Numbered from the stretch's first letter, positions 1-8,682 are shown. The stretch is DNA of 48,666 nt from Halanaerobiales bacterium (GCA_023128035.1 JAGMES010000019.1:1-48666), one strand, 5' to 3'. Notes: a model not told the origin generated them from the sequence alone. A program made the numbers and translations.

Positions 1-54
1 GGGTAGAATCCCCTACTGAAGCCCCGATGTTCAGCTTTAGCTGGACGAGTTCAC
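1..54 (+). mobile_element. Right end of an IS200/IS605-like (TnpB-type) element, cut by the window edge
   Basis: A small hairpin (TCAGCT-TT-AGCTGG, about 31-44) followed by GAGTTCAC ending at 54. The same layout, a CTTTAG-type hairpin then GAAGTTGAC, ends the complete TnpB element at 31824. I infer that the element body lies left of the window. Its last bases supply the TGA stop of pepF. If an omega-RNA is made, its guide would run into the 3' end of pepF. Confidence 0.55.
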
Positions 55-1862
55 TCAGCTGTTAATCTTTCTAACTCCTCTACCCTTTCTTTAAATATCT
101 TAAGTGCCTGTGCAATTGGCTCAGGGTTTTCCATATCGACTCCAGCTTTTTTCAAAGTTTGAATTGGATAATCAGAATTTCCTGCACTTAAGAAATCTAA
201 ATACCGTTTTAACGCTGGTTGACCTTCTTCCAAAATCTGATCTGCAAGAGATGCTGCCGCAGAAAAGCCAGTAGCATATTTGTATACATAAAAACTATAA
301 TAGAAATGTGGAATCCGTGCCCATTCATAATCAATCTCAGAATCGACTATCATATCCGGACCATAGTATTTTACATTCAAATCACGATAAATTTTGTTCA
401 ATAATTCATGGGTCAAAACTTCTCCACTTTCAGCCTTGGCATGAATAAGCTTTTCAAATTCAGCAAACATTGTTTGACGATAAACAGTACCTCTAAATTG
501 TTCAAGATAATTATTTAAAATAGACATCTTTATTCCTTTATCAGTTGTAGTTTTTAGCAGATGCTCAGTCAATAATGCTTCATTTAATGTAGATGCAACT
601 TCAGCAAGGAAAATTGGATAGCTGTGATATACATATGGCTGAGTTCTATCTGATAAATAAGAATGCAAAGCATGTCCCATTTCATGAGCCAAAGTAAACA
701 TACTATCTATAGTATTGTTATAATTCATAAGAACAAAAGGATGAACGCCAAATACTCCAGCTGAATACGCTCCACTAGTCTTACCTTGGTTTTCATAAAC
801 ATCTATCCAGCGAGAATCAAATCCTTTCTTGAGCAAGTCCTGATACTCTGATCCTAATGGAGCCAAACTTTTAATAATTGTCTCTTTAGCTTCTTCGTAA
901 GGAATTTCAATATCTACATCCTTGATAACTGATAAATAAATATCATACATATGCAGTTCATCAACGCCAAGAAGTTTTTTTCTTAATTTAACATATTTGT
1001 GCATTGGTCCTAGATTGTCAGAAACTGCTTTGATCAAATTATCATATACGCTAACCGGTATATTGTCAGAGCTAAGGGCTGCCTCTAGAGTTGAATCAAA
1101 TTTTCTAACCTTTGCACCAAACATATCAACTTTAATATTCTGAGCTAATGTGGTAGACAAAGTATTTTTTTGATTTATGTAGGAACTATAAAAAGCTTCA
1201 AAGGTATCTTTACGTAAACGCCGATCTTTGCTCAACATGAATTTCATATATCTACCTTTAGTAAGCTCAACTTCATTTCCTTCCTCATCTATAACGGTCG
1301 GATATTTCATATCTGCATCATCAATCATTTGAAAAATCTGCTCTGGCCCAGCACTGATCTCACCTGTCATAGCCATAATCCGTTCTTGATCAGCTGTTAA
1401 GATATGGTCACTAACTCTAGTAATATTGTCTAAGTAATGAGTATAGAGAGCAATTTTTTCATTGGTAGCCAAAAACTCCTTTAACTGTTCTTCTGGAATC
1501 GCCAAAATTTCTGGTGTGACAAATGCTGTAGCACTACTTAACTCAGTTAAAAGACTGATACTTCGATTGTATAAACTCTGATTTTCAGCTACTCGAGTAT
1601 CTTGATCTTTTTTACGAGATGCATAACTATACAATAATGAACTAATCTGACTAACTTCATCTTGGTCTTGGAAACATTCCAACATTTTTTCTGCAGAATC
1701 CCCTAGATGTCCTTTGAATTTTTCTATTTCAGAAATCATACCCTTTACTTTTTGAAAATCTTTTTCCCAGGCATTCAAATCTGTATAAAGATCCTCTGTC
1801 TGCCACTTAAACTCCTCGACAATTTCACTTCTTTGTACTAATTTTCCTTTGTTTTCAGTCAT
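51..1862 (-). CDS. pepF: Oligoendopeptidase F (M3 family zinc metallopeptidase)
   Basis: Cytoplasmic peptidase that cuts short oligopeptides. The 603-residue length is normal for PepF. The zinc site is plain: LAHEMGHALHSYL gives H393, E394 and H397, and the third ligand is E421 in FLAEVASTLNE. There is no signal peptide. The gene stands alone. The stop codon TGA (51-53) lies inside the terminus of the IS element at the left edge, so the last residue or two may differ from the original protein. The ATG at 1862 has no ribosome site directly before it; the nearest (GGGAG, 1889-1893) is separated by a hairpin described separately. No in-frame upstream start exists because a TGA lies just before it. 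Confidence 0.95.
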   Translation of the reverse strand: MTENKGKLVQRSEIVEEFKWQTEDLYTDLNAWEKDFQKVKGMISEIEKFKGHLGDSAEKMLECFQDQDEVSQISSLLYSYASRKKDQDTRVAENQSLYNRSISLLTELSSATAFVTPEILAIPEEQLKEFLATNEKIALYTHYLDNITRVSDHILTADQERIMAMTGEISAGPEQIFQMIDDADMKYPTVIDEEGNEVELTKGRYMKFMLSKDRRLRKDTFEAFYSSYINQKNTLSTTLAQNIKVDMFGAKVRKFDSTLEAALSSDNIPVSVYDNLIKAVSDNLGPMHKYVKLRKKLLGVDELHMYDIYLSVIKDVDIEIPYEEAKETIIKSLAPLGSEYQDLLKKGFDSRWIDVYENQGKTSGAYSAGVFGVHPFVLMNYNNTIDSMFTLAHEMGHALHSYLSDRTQPYVYHSYPIFLAEVASTLNEALLTEHLLKTTTDKGIKMSILNNYLEQFRGTVYRQTMFAEFEKLIHAKAESGEVLTHELLNKIYRDLNVKYYGPDMIVDSEIDYEWARIPHFYYSFYVYKYATGFSAAASLADQILEEGQPALKRYLDFLSAGNSDYPIQTLKKAGVDMENPEPIAQALKIFKERVEELERLTAE

Positions 1863-1867
1863 TATTC

Positions 1868-1895
1868 AGTGGATTAAATCCACTCTCACTCCCTT
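1868..1895 (-). promoter_or_regulatory. Hairpin between ribosome-binding site and start codon of pepF
   Basis: A perfect 17-base palindrome, AGTGGATTAAATCCACT (1868-1884), sits between AAGGGAG (1889-1895) and the pepF ATG (1862). Linear spacing is too long, but folding the hairpin would bring the site to about 9 bases from the ATG. It could instead be an operator. The rest of the pepF-to-2089 gap is AT-rich with no clear promoter. Confidence 0.35.
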
Positions 1896-2088
1896 CAATT
1901 TTTCTATCACTTTCTCTAACTTTGCTTTTTACTAAATTTTTTGCATTCACACACATATTTATCCTGAAAAAGTAACCTAATAAATATCTTTGACAAAAAA
2001 TGATTTTTACCTTTCAATAAAGGACAATTTTTGCAAATATTTTTTGACTATCTCCTACTATAGTTTTAATAATCTGCAAGCAGCTTTC

Positions 2089-2200
2089 TTAACAACTTTC
2101 GGAAGGAGATTTAACTCCCACCGAAAGGTAACTCTAACAAGATAATTTACCCACACTTATAAAAGATGAGGGATTTTAGCCTTCCGAAAATGTTGTTAAA
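2089..2200 (+). repeat. Structured intergenic repeat, copy A (lacks the leading hairpin)
   Basis: The left arm begins TTAACAACTTTCGGAAGG (2089) and the right arm CCTTCCGAAAATGTTG ends with TTAAA at 2200; the arms are inverted repeats. An internal CCACCGAAAGG can also pair with the left arm. The TTAAAGTCGA-hairpin preamble of other copies is absent. The right arm overlaps the 3' end of the neighbouring hydrolase gene and provides its stop codon. It may also act as transcript terminator for that operon. Confidence 0.75.
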
Positions 2201-2850
2201 GTTACGAGCTCAATCCCGTTATCTTGAAATTGTTTAAAAGTCAGTAGATTCATTAGATCTCCCGGATGGTTGGTTTCTTCCATGTGGTAGGTTTCCACCA
2301 AATCCATCGGAAGAATAATTCTCTTCTTAATGTTTAATCTATTAAAATGTGTTTTAAGGGTTAAAACAAATTGTGACACACAAAGATCTGTACAACACCC
2401 TGTGATGATGAAGTTCTCAACATCTTCGTTTTCTCTTAGCCATTTCTGAAAGGTCGGTTCTAAATAGCCATTGGTTGAGTTCTTGTTGATTTTAATGCTT
2501 TTTTCGTCTAAATATTTCTCAAGTTCACTGATAAGAGCTGCTTCTTCTGTTCCTTCTATACAGTGTTTAGGAAACATATCAAACTCACTTGCATATGGTG
2601 GATGTGCATCGATAAAAAAGACCTTTCTCATATCCTTCAATTGATCAAGATGTTCTTCCAATCTAGGAATCATCGCTTCCACTCGTCCAGAGCAAAGCAT
2701 GCCTTCCTTAACAAAACCATTGATTATGTCGACTACGATTACCGCCGTGGTTTTTGGATTCAGTTCTTTTACATAAAGTACATCATGCTCTTGGTTTAAG
2801 AATCCTTCGATTAAAGTTTCTGCTTGAGATAATAGATTTTTCTTGTTCAT
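2176..2850 (-). CDS. Isochorismatase-family cysteine hydrolase (nicotinamidase-like)
   Basis: 224 residues from the ATG at 2850, chosen because AAGGTGA lies 4 bases upstream; an ATG 36 bases earlier has no such site. Family catalytic triad: D41 (VVDIINGF), a Lys in SIKINKNSTNGY (about 120-123), and nucleophile C157 in the TDLCV motif. The family hydrolyses amides or ethers; the substrate here is unknown. It is the last gene of the 5-oxoprolinase operon, 57 bases after pxpC, so an amide related to glutamate or pyroglutamate is possible but unproven. The last residues (TLTTFSEG) and stop are encoded by repeat copy A, so the native C-terminus was probably replaced. Confidence 0.85.
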   Translation of the reverse strand: MNKKNLLSQAETLIEGFLNQEHDVLYVKELNPKTTAVIVVDIINGFVKEGMLCSGRVEAMIPRLEEHLDQLKDMRKVFFIDAHPPYASEFDMFPKHCIEGTEEAALISELEKYLDEKSIKINKNSTNGYLEPTFQKWLRENEDVENFIITGCCTDLCVSQFVLTLKTHFNRLNIKKRIILPMDLVETYHMEETNHPGDLMNLLTFKQFQDNGIELVTLTTFSEG

Positions 2851-2907
2851 AAGTTCACCTTGTATAATGAAACCGTAAGATTTCACTATCCTTTCTTTTT
2901 ATTTTAT

Positions 2908-3849
2908 TTACAAATACTTTCTAAGACTTGATAACACCATTTCCATTTTCAAATACAAATCCTGCGCTTCCTCTACGCTAACCTCAAGAAAATGCAATAA
3001 ATCTCCTTGTTTGCTCTGTGCCACCAGTGGTAAATCCACACTAATAATTGTCCCTATCTTCGTGTAACCTCCAGTAGTCTGGCGATCAGCCATGAGAATG
3101 ATTGGCATTCCGTTTGATGAAACCTGAATTCCTCCAAAAGGTATCCCATCTGTGATTATATCACTACCATCATGATGAGTAATCTCTGACCCCTTTAAAC
3201 GATATCCCATTCTATCAGAAGCAGGAGTTGCTTCATATACACTATTGAAAAAAGTGTTGATACCCTCTTCTGTAAACATATCAGACTGAGGGCCTCTTAC
3301 CACCCTAATCCATTTTTTCTGCTCATACTTAGGCTGAGTAAAGAAGCATTTAGGGCGAAAGTCTTCAAGATTTAGATCAACCTGTCTTAATGATAATAAA
3401 TCACCTTTTTTTAATTGACGTCCTTCAACTCCACCTATCTTACCTCTTAAATAAGTAGACCGACTTCCCATCACAAGTGGTAAGTCAAATCCTCCTAATA
3501 CTGCCAAATAAGCACGACATCCAGAACGAATACTCCTAAATTCCAGAATACTTCCTCGTGTTACCTGAATACCTCGCCAATCTTTGATAGGCATACCATT
3601 AAGTTTAGGCTGCAAATCTGCACCTGTTATTGCAATAATAGTGTCAGTTTCAAACTCCAATTTTGGACCAAGAAATGTAATTTCCAAACAAGCTTCATTA
3701 CGCTCATTTCCTACTAATATATTAGCAATCTGCAAACTTAAGGTATCCATAGCTCCAGCAACAACCATTCCTTCTTTCTGATGACCCCAACGACCCATAT
3801 CCTGAACTGTAGTCAACAAACCCGGTTCCAAAACCCGGATTCCTTTCAT
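2908..3849 (-). CDS. pxpC: 5-oxoprolinase subunit PxpC (biotin-dependent carboxyltransferase/KipA-like)
   Basis: 313 residues. With PxpA and PxpB it makes the ATP-dependent enzyme that opens 5-oxoproline to glutamate. The N-terminus (VLEPGLLTTVQDMGRWGHQ) and the conserved GMPIILMADRQTTGGYTKIG block are typical of the AHS2/KipA family. The ATG at 3849 overlaps the pxpA stop as ATGA, indicating translational coupling; AGGTGA lies about 9 bases upstream. A TTG two codons earlier is the less likely alternative. Length matches the family. Confidence 0.93.
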   Translation of the reverse strand: MKGIRVLEPGLLTTVQDMGRWGHQKEGMVVAGAMDTLSLQIANILVGNERNEACLEITFLGPKLEFETDTIIAITGADLQPKLNGMPIKDWRGIQVTRGSILEFRSIRSGCRAYLAVLGGFDLPLVMGSRSTYLRGKIGGVEGRQLKKGDLLSLRQVDLNLEDFRPKCFFTQPKYEQKKWIRVVRGPQSDMFTEEGINTFFNSVYEATPASDRMGYRLKGSEITHHDGSDIITDGIPFGGIQVSSNGMPIILMADRQTTGGYTKIGTIISVDLPLVAQSKQGDLLHFLEVSVEEAQDLYLKMEMVLSSLRKYL

Positions 3850-4610
3850 CTCCAATCACCTGCTTTTACTATTTCAATGCCTTCAACTATTAAACCAGAT
3901 CGAAGTTCTTTCACAAAATCTAATGCAGTAATTTCATCACCATGGACACATATCGTATCAGCTTTTATTGAGATATCTTTTCCATCAACAGTTTCCACTT
4001 TTCCCTCTTTAACCATTTTCACAACTCTCTTGACAGCCAACTTACTATCATGAATCATTGCATCTGATCGGCTACGAGGTGTAAGTGTACCATCATTTTG
4101 AAAAGTCCTATCAGCAAACACCTCCTTTGCTACCCGAACTCCTACCTTCTCTCCAGCGCGAATGAGTTCACTCCCAGCCAATCCAAAAAGAATCAATTCA
4201 TCATCCAGATCAGCTACAGCCTGAGCAATCGCTTCAGCAATAATATAGTCTTTTAAAGCCCGATTATATAAAGCACCATGAGGTTTCACATGTTCTACTT
4301 TTGTTCCAAAAAGCCGAGCAAATCCTTGCAATGCCCCTATCTGATATATCATCATCTGATAAACCTCATCTGCTGAAAGTTTCATCTCTCTTCGACCAAA
4401 TCCATTCAAATCGGGATAGCCAGGATGTGCACCAATTCCAACCCCAGTTTGGAAAGCAATCTTAACCGTTTCAAACATTACTCGTGGATCTCCTGCATGG
4501 AAACCACATGCGATATTTGCAGAGGTAATCAAAGACAAAATCTCTTGATCTTGGCCCAATTTATATCTACCGAAACTCTCACCCAAATCACAATTTATAT
4601 CAATATACAC
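3846..4610 (-). CDS. pxpA: 5-oxoprolinase subunit PxpA (LamB/YcsF family)
   Basis: 254 residues, full length. The family signature INCDLGESFGRYKLGQD lies at residues 4-20, followed by SANIACGFHAGDP and KPHGALYNRA. PxpA is the amidohydrolase partner of PxpBC. The start is GTG at 4610, with GGAGGTG about 8 bases upstream. It lies 15 bases after pxpB and overlaps pxpC by 4 bases. Confidence 0.95.
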   Translation of the reverse strand: MYIDINCDLGESFGRYKLGQDQEILSLITSANIACGFHAGDPRVMFETVKIAFQTGVGIGAHPGYPDLNGFGRREMKLSADEVYQMMIYQIGALQGFARLFGTKVEHVKPHGALYNRALKDYIIAEAIAQAVADLDDELILFGLAGSELIRAGEKVGVRVAKEVFADRTFQNDGTLTPRSRSDAMIHDSKLAVKRVVKMVKEGKVETVDGKDISIKADTICVHGDEITALDFVKELRSGLIVEGIEIVKAGDWR

Positions 4611-4625
4611 TCTTCTCCACCTCCA

Positions 4626-5345
4626 CTATATCTGTGTTATTTCAGACCATCCTTCACCTTCTGCAATCATGTTTTTGATTTCCAAATACTCACTTTTATC
4701 AACTGTATCAAACTTCAGATAGTCTCCTGCTTTAAGTAAAACAAGTTCATCCCGTTTAGGGTCATATAATTTCACTGGAGTATGACCAATAATTTGCCAT
4801 CCTCCTGGAGCATCAATCGAATAGATTCCCGTTTGTTTTCCACCAATTCCAACTGATCCTCCAGAAATCTTCTTACGTGGATTTGTCAATCTTGGAGTAG
4901 CTAATTCGTCTGGAAGCCCACCTAGATAAGGAAAACCTGGAGTGAATCCGATCATATAAACCAGGTATGACCTGGAAGTATGTAACTTAATAACTTCATC
5001 AACTGTCATCTGATGATATTCTGCTACATACGTTAAATCTGGCCCACCTTCACCTCCATACAAAACTGGTATCTTTACAAGACGTGCTGGAGGTAATTCA
5101 ACATTATTTAATTTTTTATACACTCCCTCTAATCGTTGCACTAATTCATAATAACGAAATTTTGTAGGATTATAGTAGATGCTGATCGCAGTGTAAGTTG
5201 GAACCATTTCCACAATCCCTTTAATCTTTTCTTGATCTAATGCCAACATAAAAGCTCGAATCATCTGATTTACTTCTGGAGAGATTACCTGTGAAAAAAG
5301 AATTTGAATCCCCAAATCTCCCAAAGGTTGAAATTGTAATTCCAT
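4626..5345 (-). CDS. pxpB: 5-oxoprolinase subunit PxpB (KipI-like)
   Basis: 239 residues. AHS1/KipI-family domain with the block YMIGFTPGFPYLGGLP and GGSVGIGGKQTGIYS. In Bacillus KipI also binds KinA, but the neighbours pxpA and pxpC point to the 5-oxoprolinase role. The ATG at 5345 follows GAGAGGTGA by 5 bases; a GTG three codons earlier overlaps that ribosome site and is rejected. It lies 30 bases after the DMT transporter gene in the same operon. Confidence 0.93.
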   Translation of the reverse strand: MELQFQPLGDLGIQILFSQVISPEVNQMIRAFMLALDQEKIKGIVEMVPTYTAISIYYNPTKFRYYELVQRLEGVYKKLNNVELPPARLVKIPVLYGGEGGPDLTYVAEYHQMTVDEVIKLHTSRSYLVYMIGFTPGFPYLGGLPDELATPRLTNPRKKISGGSVGIGGKQTGIYSIDAPGGWQIIGHTPVKLYDPKRDELVLLKAGDYLKFDTVDKSEYLEIKNMIAEGEGWSEITQI

Positions 5346-5375
5346 CCGAATCACCTCTCTAAATCTGCTTGTAGA

Positions 5376-6260
5376 TTATTTAAACCGCGAATTTAAATAC
5401 ACACCCATGATAATCATTCCTGCAGTTAAAATTTTTAATCCACTGATTAGTTCATTTAATACTAAATAGGAAAGTGCCATTGAAAAAACTGGTACAAGAT
5501 TTATGTATACAGCTGTACGACTTGCTCCAATCTGTTGAATAGATGTTAATTGAATCAAATAACCCAATACAGAAGGGAACACAGCCATATAAAGCACAGC
5601 TGCCCATCCCTTGAAAGTAATTTCAGGTAGTTGCATCCATATTTTTTCCCAAATCATAAAAGGAATTAACATCACAAGACAGACAAGAAAAATATAAGCG
5701 GTTAATTTCAATGGAGTAACCTGGCTCATAACCTTTTTACTCATAATTGAATATACTGCCCAACATATTACAGCTAAGAGCATAATTATGTCTCCATAAT
5801 TGAGCGAAAAATTCAATAATACATTCAAATCACCATTTGTCACTGTCAAAACTACCCCACATAATGCAAGTAAAATCGCTCCTATCCGTTTCATACTTAA
5901 ATATTCTTTTAGAAATATTGCAGCTAAAATAGTAGTCAACAATGGATTAGTCGCACCAATAAGGGATGAATTAATAGCAGTAGTGTATTTTAAAGATGTA
6001 AAAAACAGAATATGATACCCAAACATTCCGACTACTCCTAAAAGAATAACTTTCGGCCATAAATGTCTTTCTAATCGCCAATTCTTCCCTTCCTTCATTA
6101 ATAATGCCCCAAAAATTAAAATTGTCGCAAATAAAAAGCGAAAAAATGTTATTCCATAAGCGGAAAATTCCTGTACACCTATTTTCCCTGCAATAAATGC
6201 CCCTGCCCAAAAAACTGATGCAATGCTCATTGAAAAATGTATTTTTGTCTCTGTTTTCAT
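5376..6260 (-). CDS. EamA/DMT-family transporter (RhaT/YdcZ-like permease)
   Basis: 294 residues with about ten hydrophobic segments in two EamA repeats; the first holds FWAGAFIAGK and FFRFLFATILIF, the second VICWAVYSIMSKK. Members export or import amino acids and metabolites. Being first in the pxp operon, it may carry 5-oxoproline, glutamate or related amino acids across the inner membrane (inference). The start is ATG at 6260; the ribosome site is weak (AGGTTG). A second paralogous DMT gene lies at 37814. Confidence 0.85.
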   Translation of the reverse strand: MKTETKIHFSMSIASVFWAGAFIAGKIGVQEFSAYGITFFRFLFATILIFGALLMKEGKNWRLERHLWPKVILLGVVGMFGYHILFFTSLKYTTAINSSLIGATNPLLTTILAAIFLKEYLSMKRIGAILLALCGVVLTVTNGDLNVLLNFSLNYGDIIMLLAVICWAVYSIMSKKVMSQVTPLKLTAYIFLVCLVMLIPFMIWEKIWMQLPEITFKGWAAVLYMAVFPSVLGYLIQLTSIQQIGASRTAVYINLVPVFSMALSYLVLNELISGLKILTAGMIIMGVYLNSRFK

Positions 6261-6360
6261 CTAACAACCTACTTTCATACTATTTATAGATTTTTTAAAA
6301 AACTTTACCATTCAAATATACTAGCAAAATAGCGAAAGGTAAAGTTATTACTCATAATCA

Positions 6361-6512
6361 TTAAAGTCGATGTAATAACTGCGTTATTACATCTTAAGTT
6401 TAACAACTTTCGGAAGGAAATTTTGACTACCACCGAAAAATAATTTAAACAAGATAGTTTACCCCCACTTGCAGAAGTTAGGAGAATTAAGCCTTCCGAA
6501 AATGTTGTTAAA
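6361..6512 (+). repeat. Structured intergenic repeat, copy B (complete)
   Basis: The preamble TTAAAGTCGA leads into a perfect 11-bp hairpin, GATGTAATAAC-TGC-GTTATTACATC (6369-6393), then TTAAG, left arm TTTAACAACTTTCGGAAGG, internal CCACCGAAAA, a C-rich segment (TACCCCCACTT) and right arm CCTTCCGAAAATGTTG ending TTAAA at 6512. It sits between divergent genes; the remaining gap (6261-6360 and 6513-6617) shows no feature I can support beyond AT-rich DNA. Confidence 0.8.
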
Positions 6513-6617
6513 AACTTATTCGCTAAAAAATTCTAAATTCCTTTTGTTTTCGCAAAATGACAATAAGTATATTAAACTTTTAATTGACATAGAATAAAAA
6601 TAAAACATAAGGAGTTG

Positions 6618-6818
6618 ATGGTCTTGGATCGCTTAGCATTACTACTAGTTATCGTTGGCGCATTAAATTGGGGATTAATTGGTCTTTTTCGGTTTGATCT
6701 TGTTACGTCACTATTTGGTGGACAAGGTGCCTGGCTTAGCCGCATTGTCTACTCACTCGTAGGTTTAGCAGGAATCTGGTCAATCACCCTCCTCTTTAGA
6801 GAACGAAGTGAGGTATAA
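6618..6818 (+). CDS. DUF378 (YuzA-like) small membrane protein
   Basis: 66 residues, two membrane segments. The sequence LALLLVIVGALNWGLIGLF is the DUF378 hallmark, followed by FDLVTSLFGG and a second hydrophobic stretch, IVYSLVGLAGIWSITLLF. Function is unknown in the family. The start is uncertain: AAGGAG (6609-6614) is only 3 bases from the ATG at 6618 but 9 bases from an in-frame TTG at 6624, which would give MDRLALLL. It is a single-gene unit. Confidence 0.85.
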   Translation: MVLDRLALLLVIVGALNWGLIGLFRFDLVTSLFGGQGAWLSRIVYSLVGLAGIWSITLLFRERSEV

Positions 6819-6844
6819 TTTATATTAAGTAAGGTAACATAAAA

Positions 6845-6885
6845 GGCCTTCTCATATTAAGAGAAGGCTAATTATAGCCTTCTCT
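6845..6885 (+). terminator. Overlapping hairpins after the DUF378 gene
   Basis: GCCTTCTC pairs with GAGAAGGC (6846-6868), and AGAGAAGGCT pairs with AGCCTTCTCT (6860-6885). The middle arm can pair with either flank. No long T-run follows, so it may be a weak terminator or an RNA-stability element. Confidence 0.4.
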
Positions 6886-6904
6886 TCTACTATAATCAAA
6901 ACAT

Positions 6905-6933
6905 TTGACTAAAAGCCAGTAATTTGTTATAAT
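6905..6933 (+). promoter_or_regulatory. Sigma70-type promoter for the ModAB-like operon
   Basis: TTGACT (6905-6910), a 17-base spacer and TATAAT (6928-6933): a near-consensus match. The leader of about 150 bases to the first gene contains a strong ribosome site followed directly by ATG-TAG (6982-6987). Confidence 0.7.
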
Positions 6934-7089
6934 GTTGATGAAATATTAGGTTTAAAAATTCTAAAAAAACATGGAGGTGATATGTAGAGGAAAAAGCAAT
7001 TTTGAAAATTTATAAAGAAATGTTTTGTTTTTTTTACAACCGTTATACTAACTTAAGCATAACTAATCTATATCTAAAGGAGAAAAAAT

Positions 7090-7872
7090 ATGAGACAATT
7101 TATCATTTGGTCGTTTATTGTTTTTATTATTTTATTTTCTGGTGGAATTCCCGAAAAAGTATCTAAAGCCAGTGAAAAACCTTATTTATTAGTATATTGT
7201 GGAGCAGGTTTTAAAAGTCCTATGGAAGTAATAGCTAAGGAGTTTAATAACAAATATGGTATTAAACTAAGATTTCAATTCAATGGTGCTGGAACTCTAC
7301 TAAGTCAAATAAAGTTATCAAAAACTGGAGATATATTTATTCCAGGCGACTATGAGTATGTCGATAAATTAAAAAATGTAGATGGAAAAAATTATATTGA
7401 TGATGATTCCTTAATTTTGTATCATATCCCTGTTCTTATTACTCCGAAGAAAACTAATATAGAAATTAAAAATATTTTTGATTTACAAAAAGATGGCGTA
7501 AAAGTTGTACTAGGTAGTGAAAGTATTTCTATAGGCAAACTTACAAAAAAAATTCTTAATAAAGCAGGAATTTACGATAAAGTTTATTCAAATGTAATTT
7601 CAGAAATGGGAACAGTAAATCAAGTAGCTATGGCTGTTTCGTTAGGAGAAGCTGATGCTGGAATAGTTTGGTATACAAATTATAAGGAAATAGACGATAA
7701 AGTAAATCTAATAGAGCTACCCACTGAAATAAATATAGTTAAAAAAGTATCTATCAGTGTTTTGAATTTTTCCAAAAACAAAAATGAAGCATTTAAATTC
7801 AAAGAATTTATGTTGTCAAGAGGTAAAGAAATTTTCAAAGAATATGGATATGAAGTAGCGAATGGAAAATAA
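7090..7872 (+). CDS. ModA-like (molybdate/tungstate-type) ABC substrate-binding protein
   Basis: 260 residues with an N-terminal signal segment (about 1-26; hydrophobic WSFIVFIILFSGG). The mature part starts YLLVYCGAGFKSPMEVIAKEF, the family entry motif, with FNGAGTLLSQI and GDIFIPGDYEYVDKL (oxyanion-binding loop type) and EADAGIVWYTN late in the protein. The family binds molybdate, tungstate or related oxyanions; the ligand is not settled by sequence. No lipobox is evident. The permease follows after 15 bases. The ribosome site AAAGGAG lies upstream of ATG 7090. Confidence 0.8.
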   Translation: MRQFIIWSFIVFIILFSGGIPEKVSKASEKPYLLVYCGAGFKSPMEVIAKEFNNKYGIKLRFQFNGAGTLLSQIKLSKTGDIFIPGDYEYVDKLKNVDGKNYIDDDSLILYHIPVLITPKKTNIEIKNIFDLQKDGVKVVLGSESISIGKLTKKILNKAGIYDKVYSNVISEMGTVNQVAMAVSLGEADAGIVWYTNYKEIDDKVNLIELPTEINIVKKVSISVLNFSKNKNEAFKFKEFMLSRGKEIFKEYGYEVANGK

Positions 7873-7887
7873 GAAAGGATAGTATCA

Positions 7888-8682
7888 ATGAAAATACCTA
7901 TTAGTTTTAAGTTTGTTTCTTTCTTAATATTTTCTTTTTTTGTTATATTCATATTTGTTATATTGATAACTCCTATACTATATATAAAAGAAAATAGTAA
8001 TTTGTTATCTATTCTTTTTTTTAATAATGAAATTTGTTTCTCATTGTTTTTTAGTTTAGCAACGTCATTTATATCAGTTTTTGTCGCATCAATCCTGGCT
8101 TTACCAGTAGGATATGTATTATCAAAGTATGAGTTTGCTGGTAAAAAAGTCTTTGACATTTTATTTGATTTACCTACTGTTTTACCTCCTTTAGTGATGG
8201 GACTTAGTCTTTTAATTTTATTTGGCCCAGTAATTGGAGATGATTTGGCTAAGTTAGGGATTAGTTTTGTTTACACCAGACTTGGAGTAATATTAGCTCA
8301 ATTTATAGTTGCTTTCCCTTTAATTGTGCGCAGTTTTAAAAACGCGTTTGATAGTGTTGACCCAGAAATTGAAAAAGCTGCAGTTATATGTGGAGCATCT
8401 GAGTTTAAAATTTTTACACATATTATATTACCTATCTCTAGAAATAGTCTAATTTCAGGAATCGCCTTAGGTTGGTCAAGAGCTATTGGTGAGTTGGGAG
8501 CAACAATAATGCTTGCAGGTACAACTAAATTTAAAACCGAAACTTTACCGATAGCAATTTTCTTGAATATTTCAACTGGAGATATTGATGTTGCAATAGC
8601 AATATCTTTTATTATGATATTATTTTCATTTATTATCTTAGGGATAATGAAAACATTTAATAAAAATATTGGAGGAGATTAA
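7888..8682 (+). CDS. ModB/TupB-like ABC transporter permease
   Basis: 264 residues, about six membrane helices. The coupling EAA loop reads AAVICGASEFKIFTHIILP, and the end of the family block reads SRAIGELGATIMLAG, characteristic of molybdate/tungstate/sulfate permeases. The start is ATG 7888, after GAAAGGAT. The operon contains no ATP-binding subunit, which is unusual for this class, where ModC or TupC is normally adjacent. The ATPase must be elsewhere or borrowed. Confidence 0.85.
   Translation: MKIPISFKFVSFLIFSFFVIFIFVILITPILYIKENSNLLSILFFNNEICFSLFFSLATSFISVFVASILALPVGYVLSKYEFAGKKVFDILFDLPTVLPPLVMGLSLLILFGPVIGDDLAKLGISFVYTRLGVILAQFIVAFPLIVRSFKNAFDSVDPEIEKAAVICGASEFKIFTHIILPISRNSLISGIALGWSRAIGELGATIMLAGTTKFKTETLPIAIFLNISTGDIDVAIAISFIMILFSFIILGIMKTFNKNIGGD

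Noticed and set aside
1868..1895. T-box or other known riboswitch before pepF
   Set aside because: No T-box motif or long structured leader; only a short palindrome.
6584..6612. TTGACA as promoter for the DUF378 gene
   Set aside because: No -10 box at the right distance; that position falls on the ribosome site.
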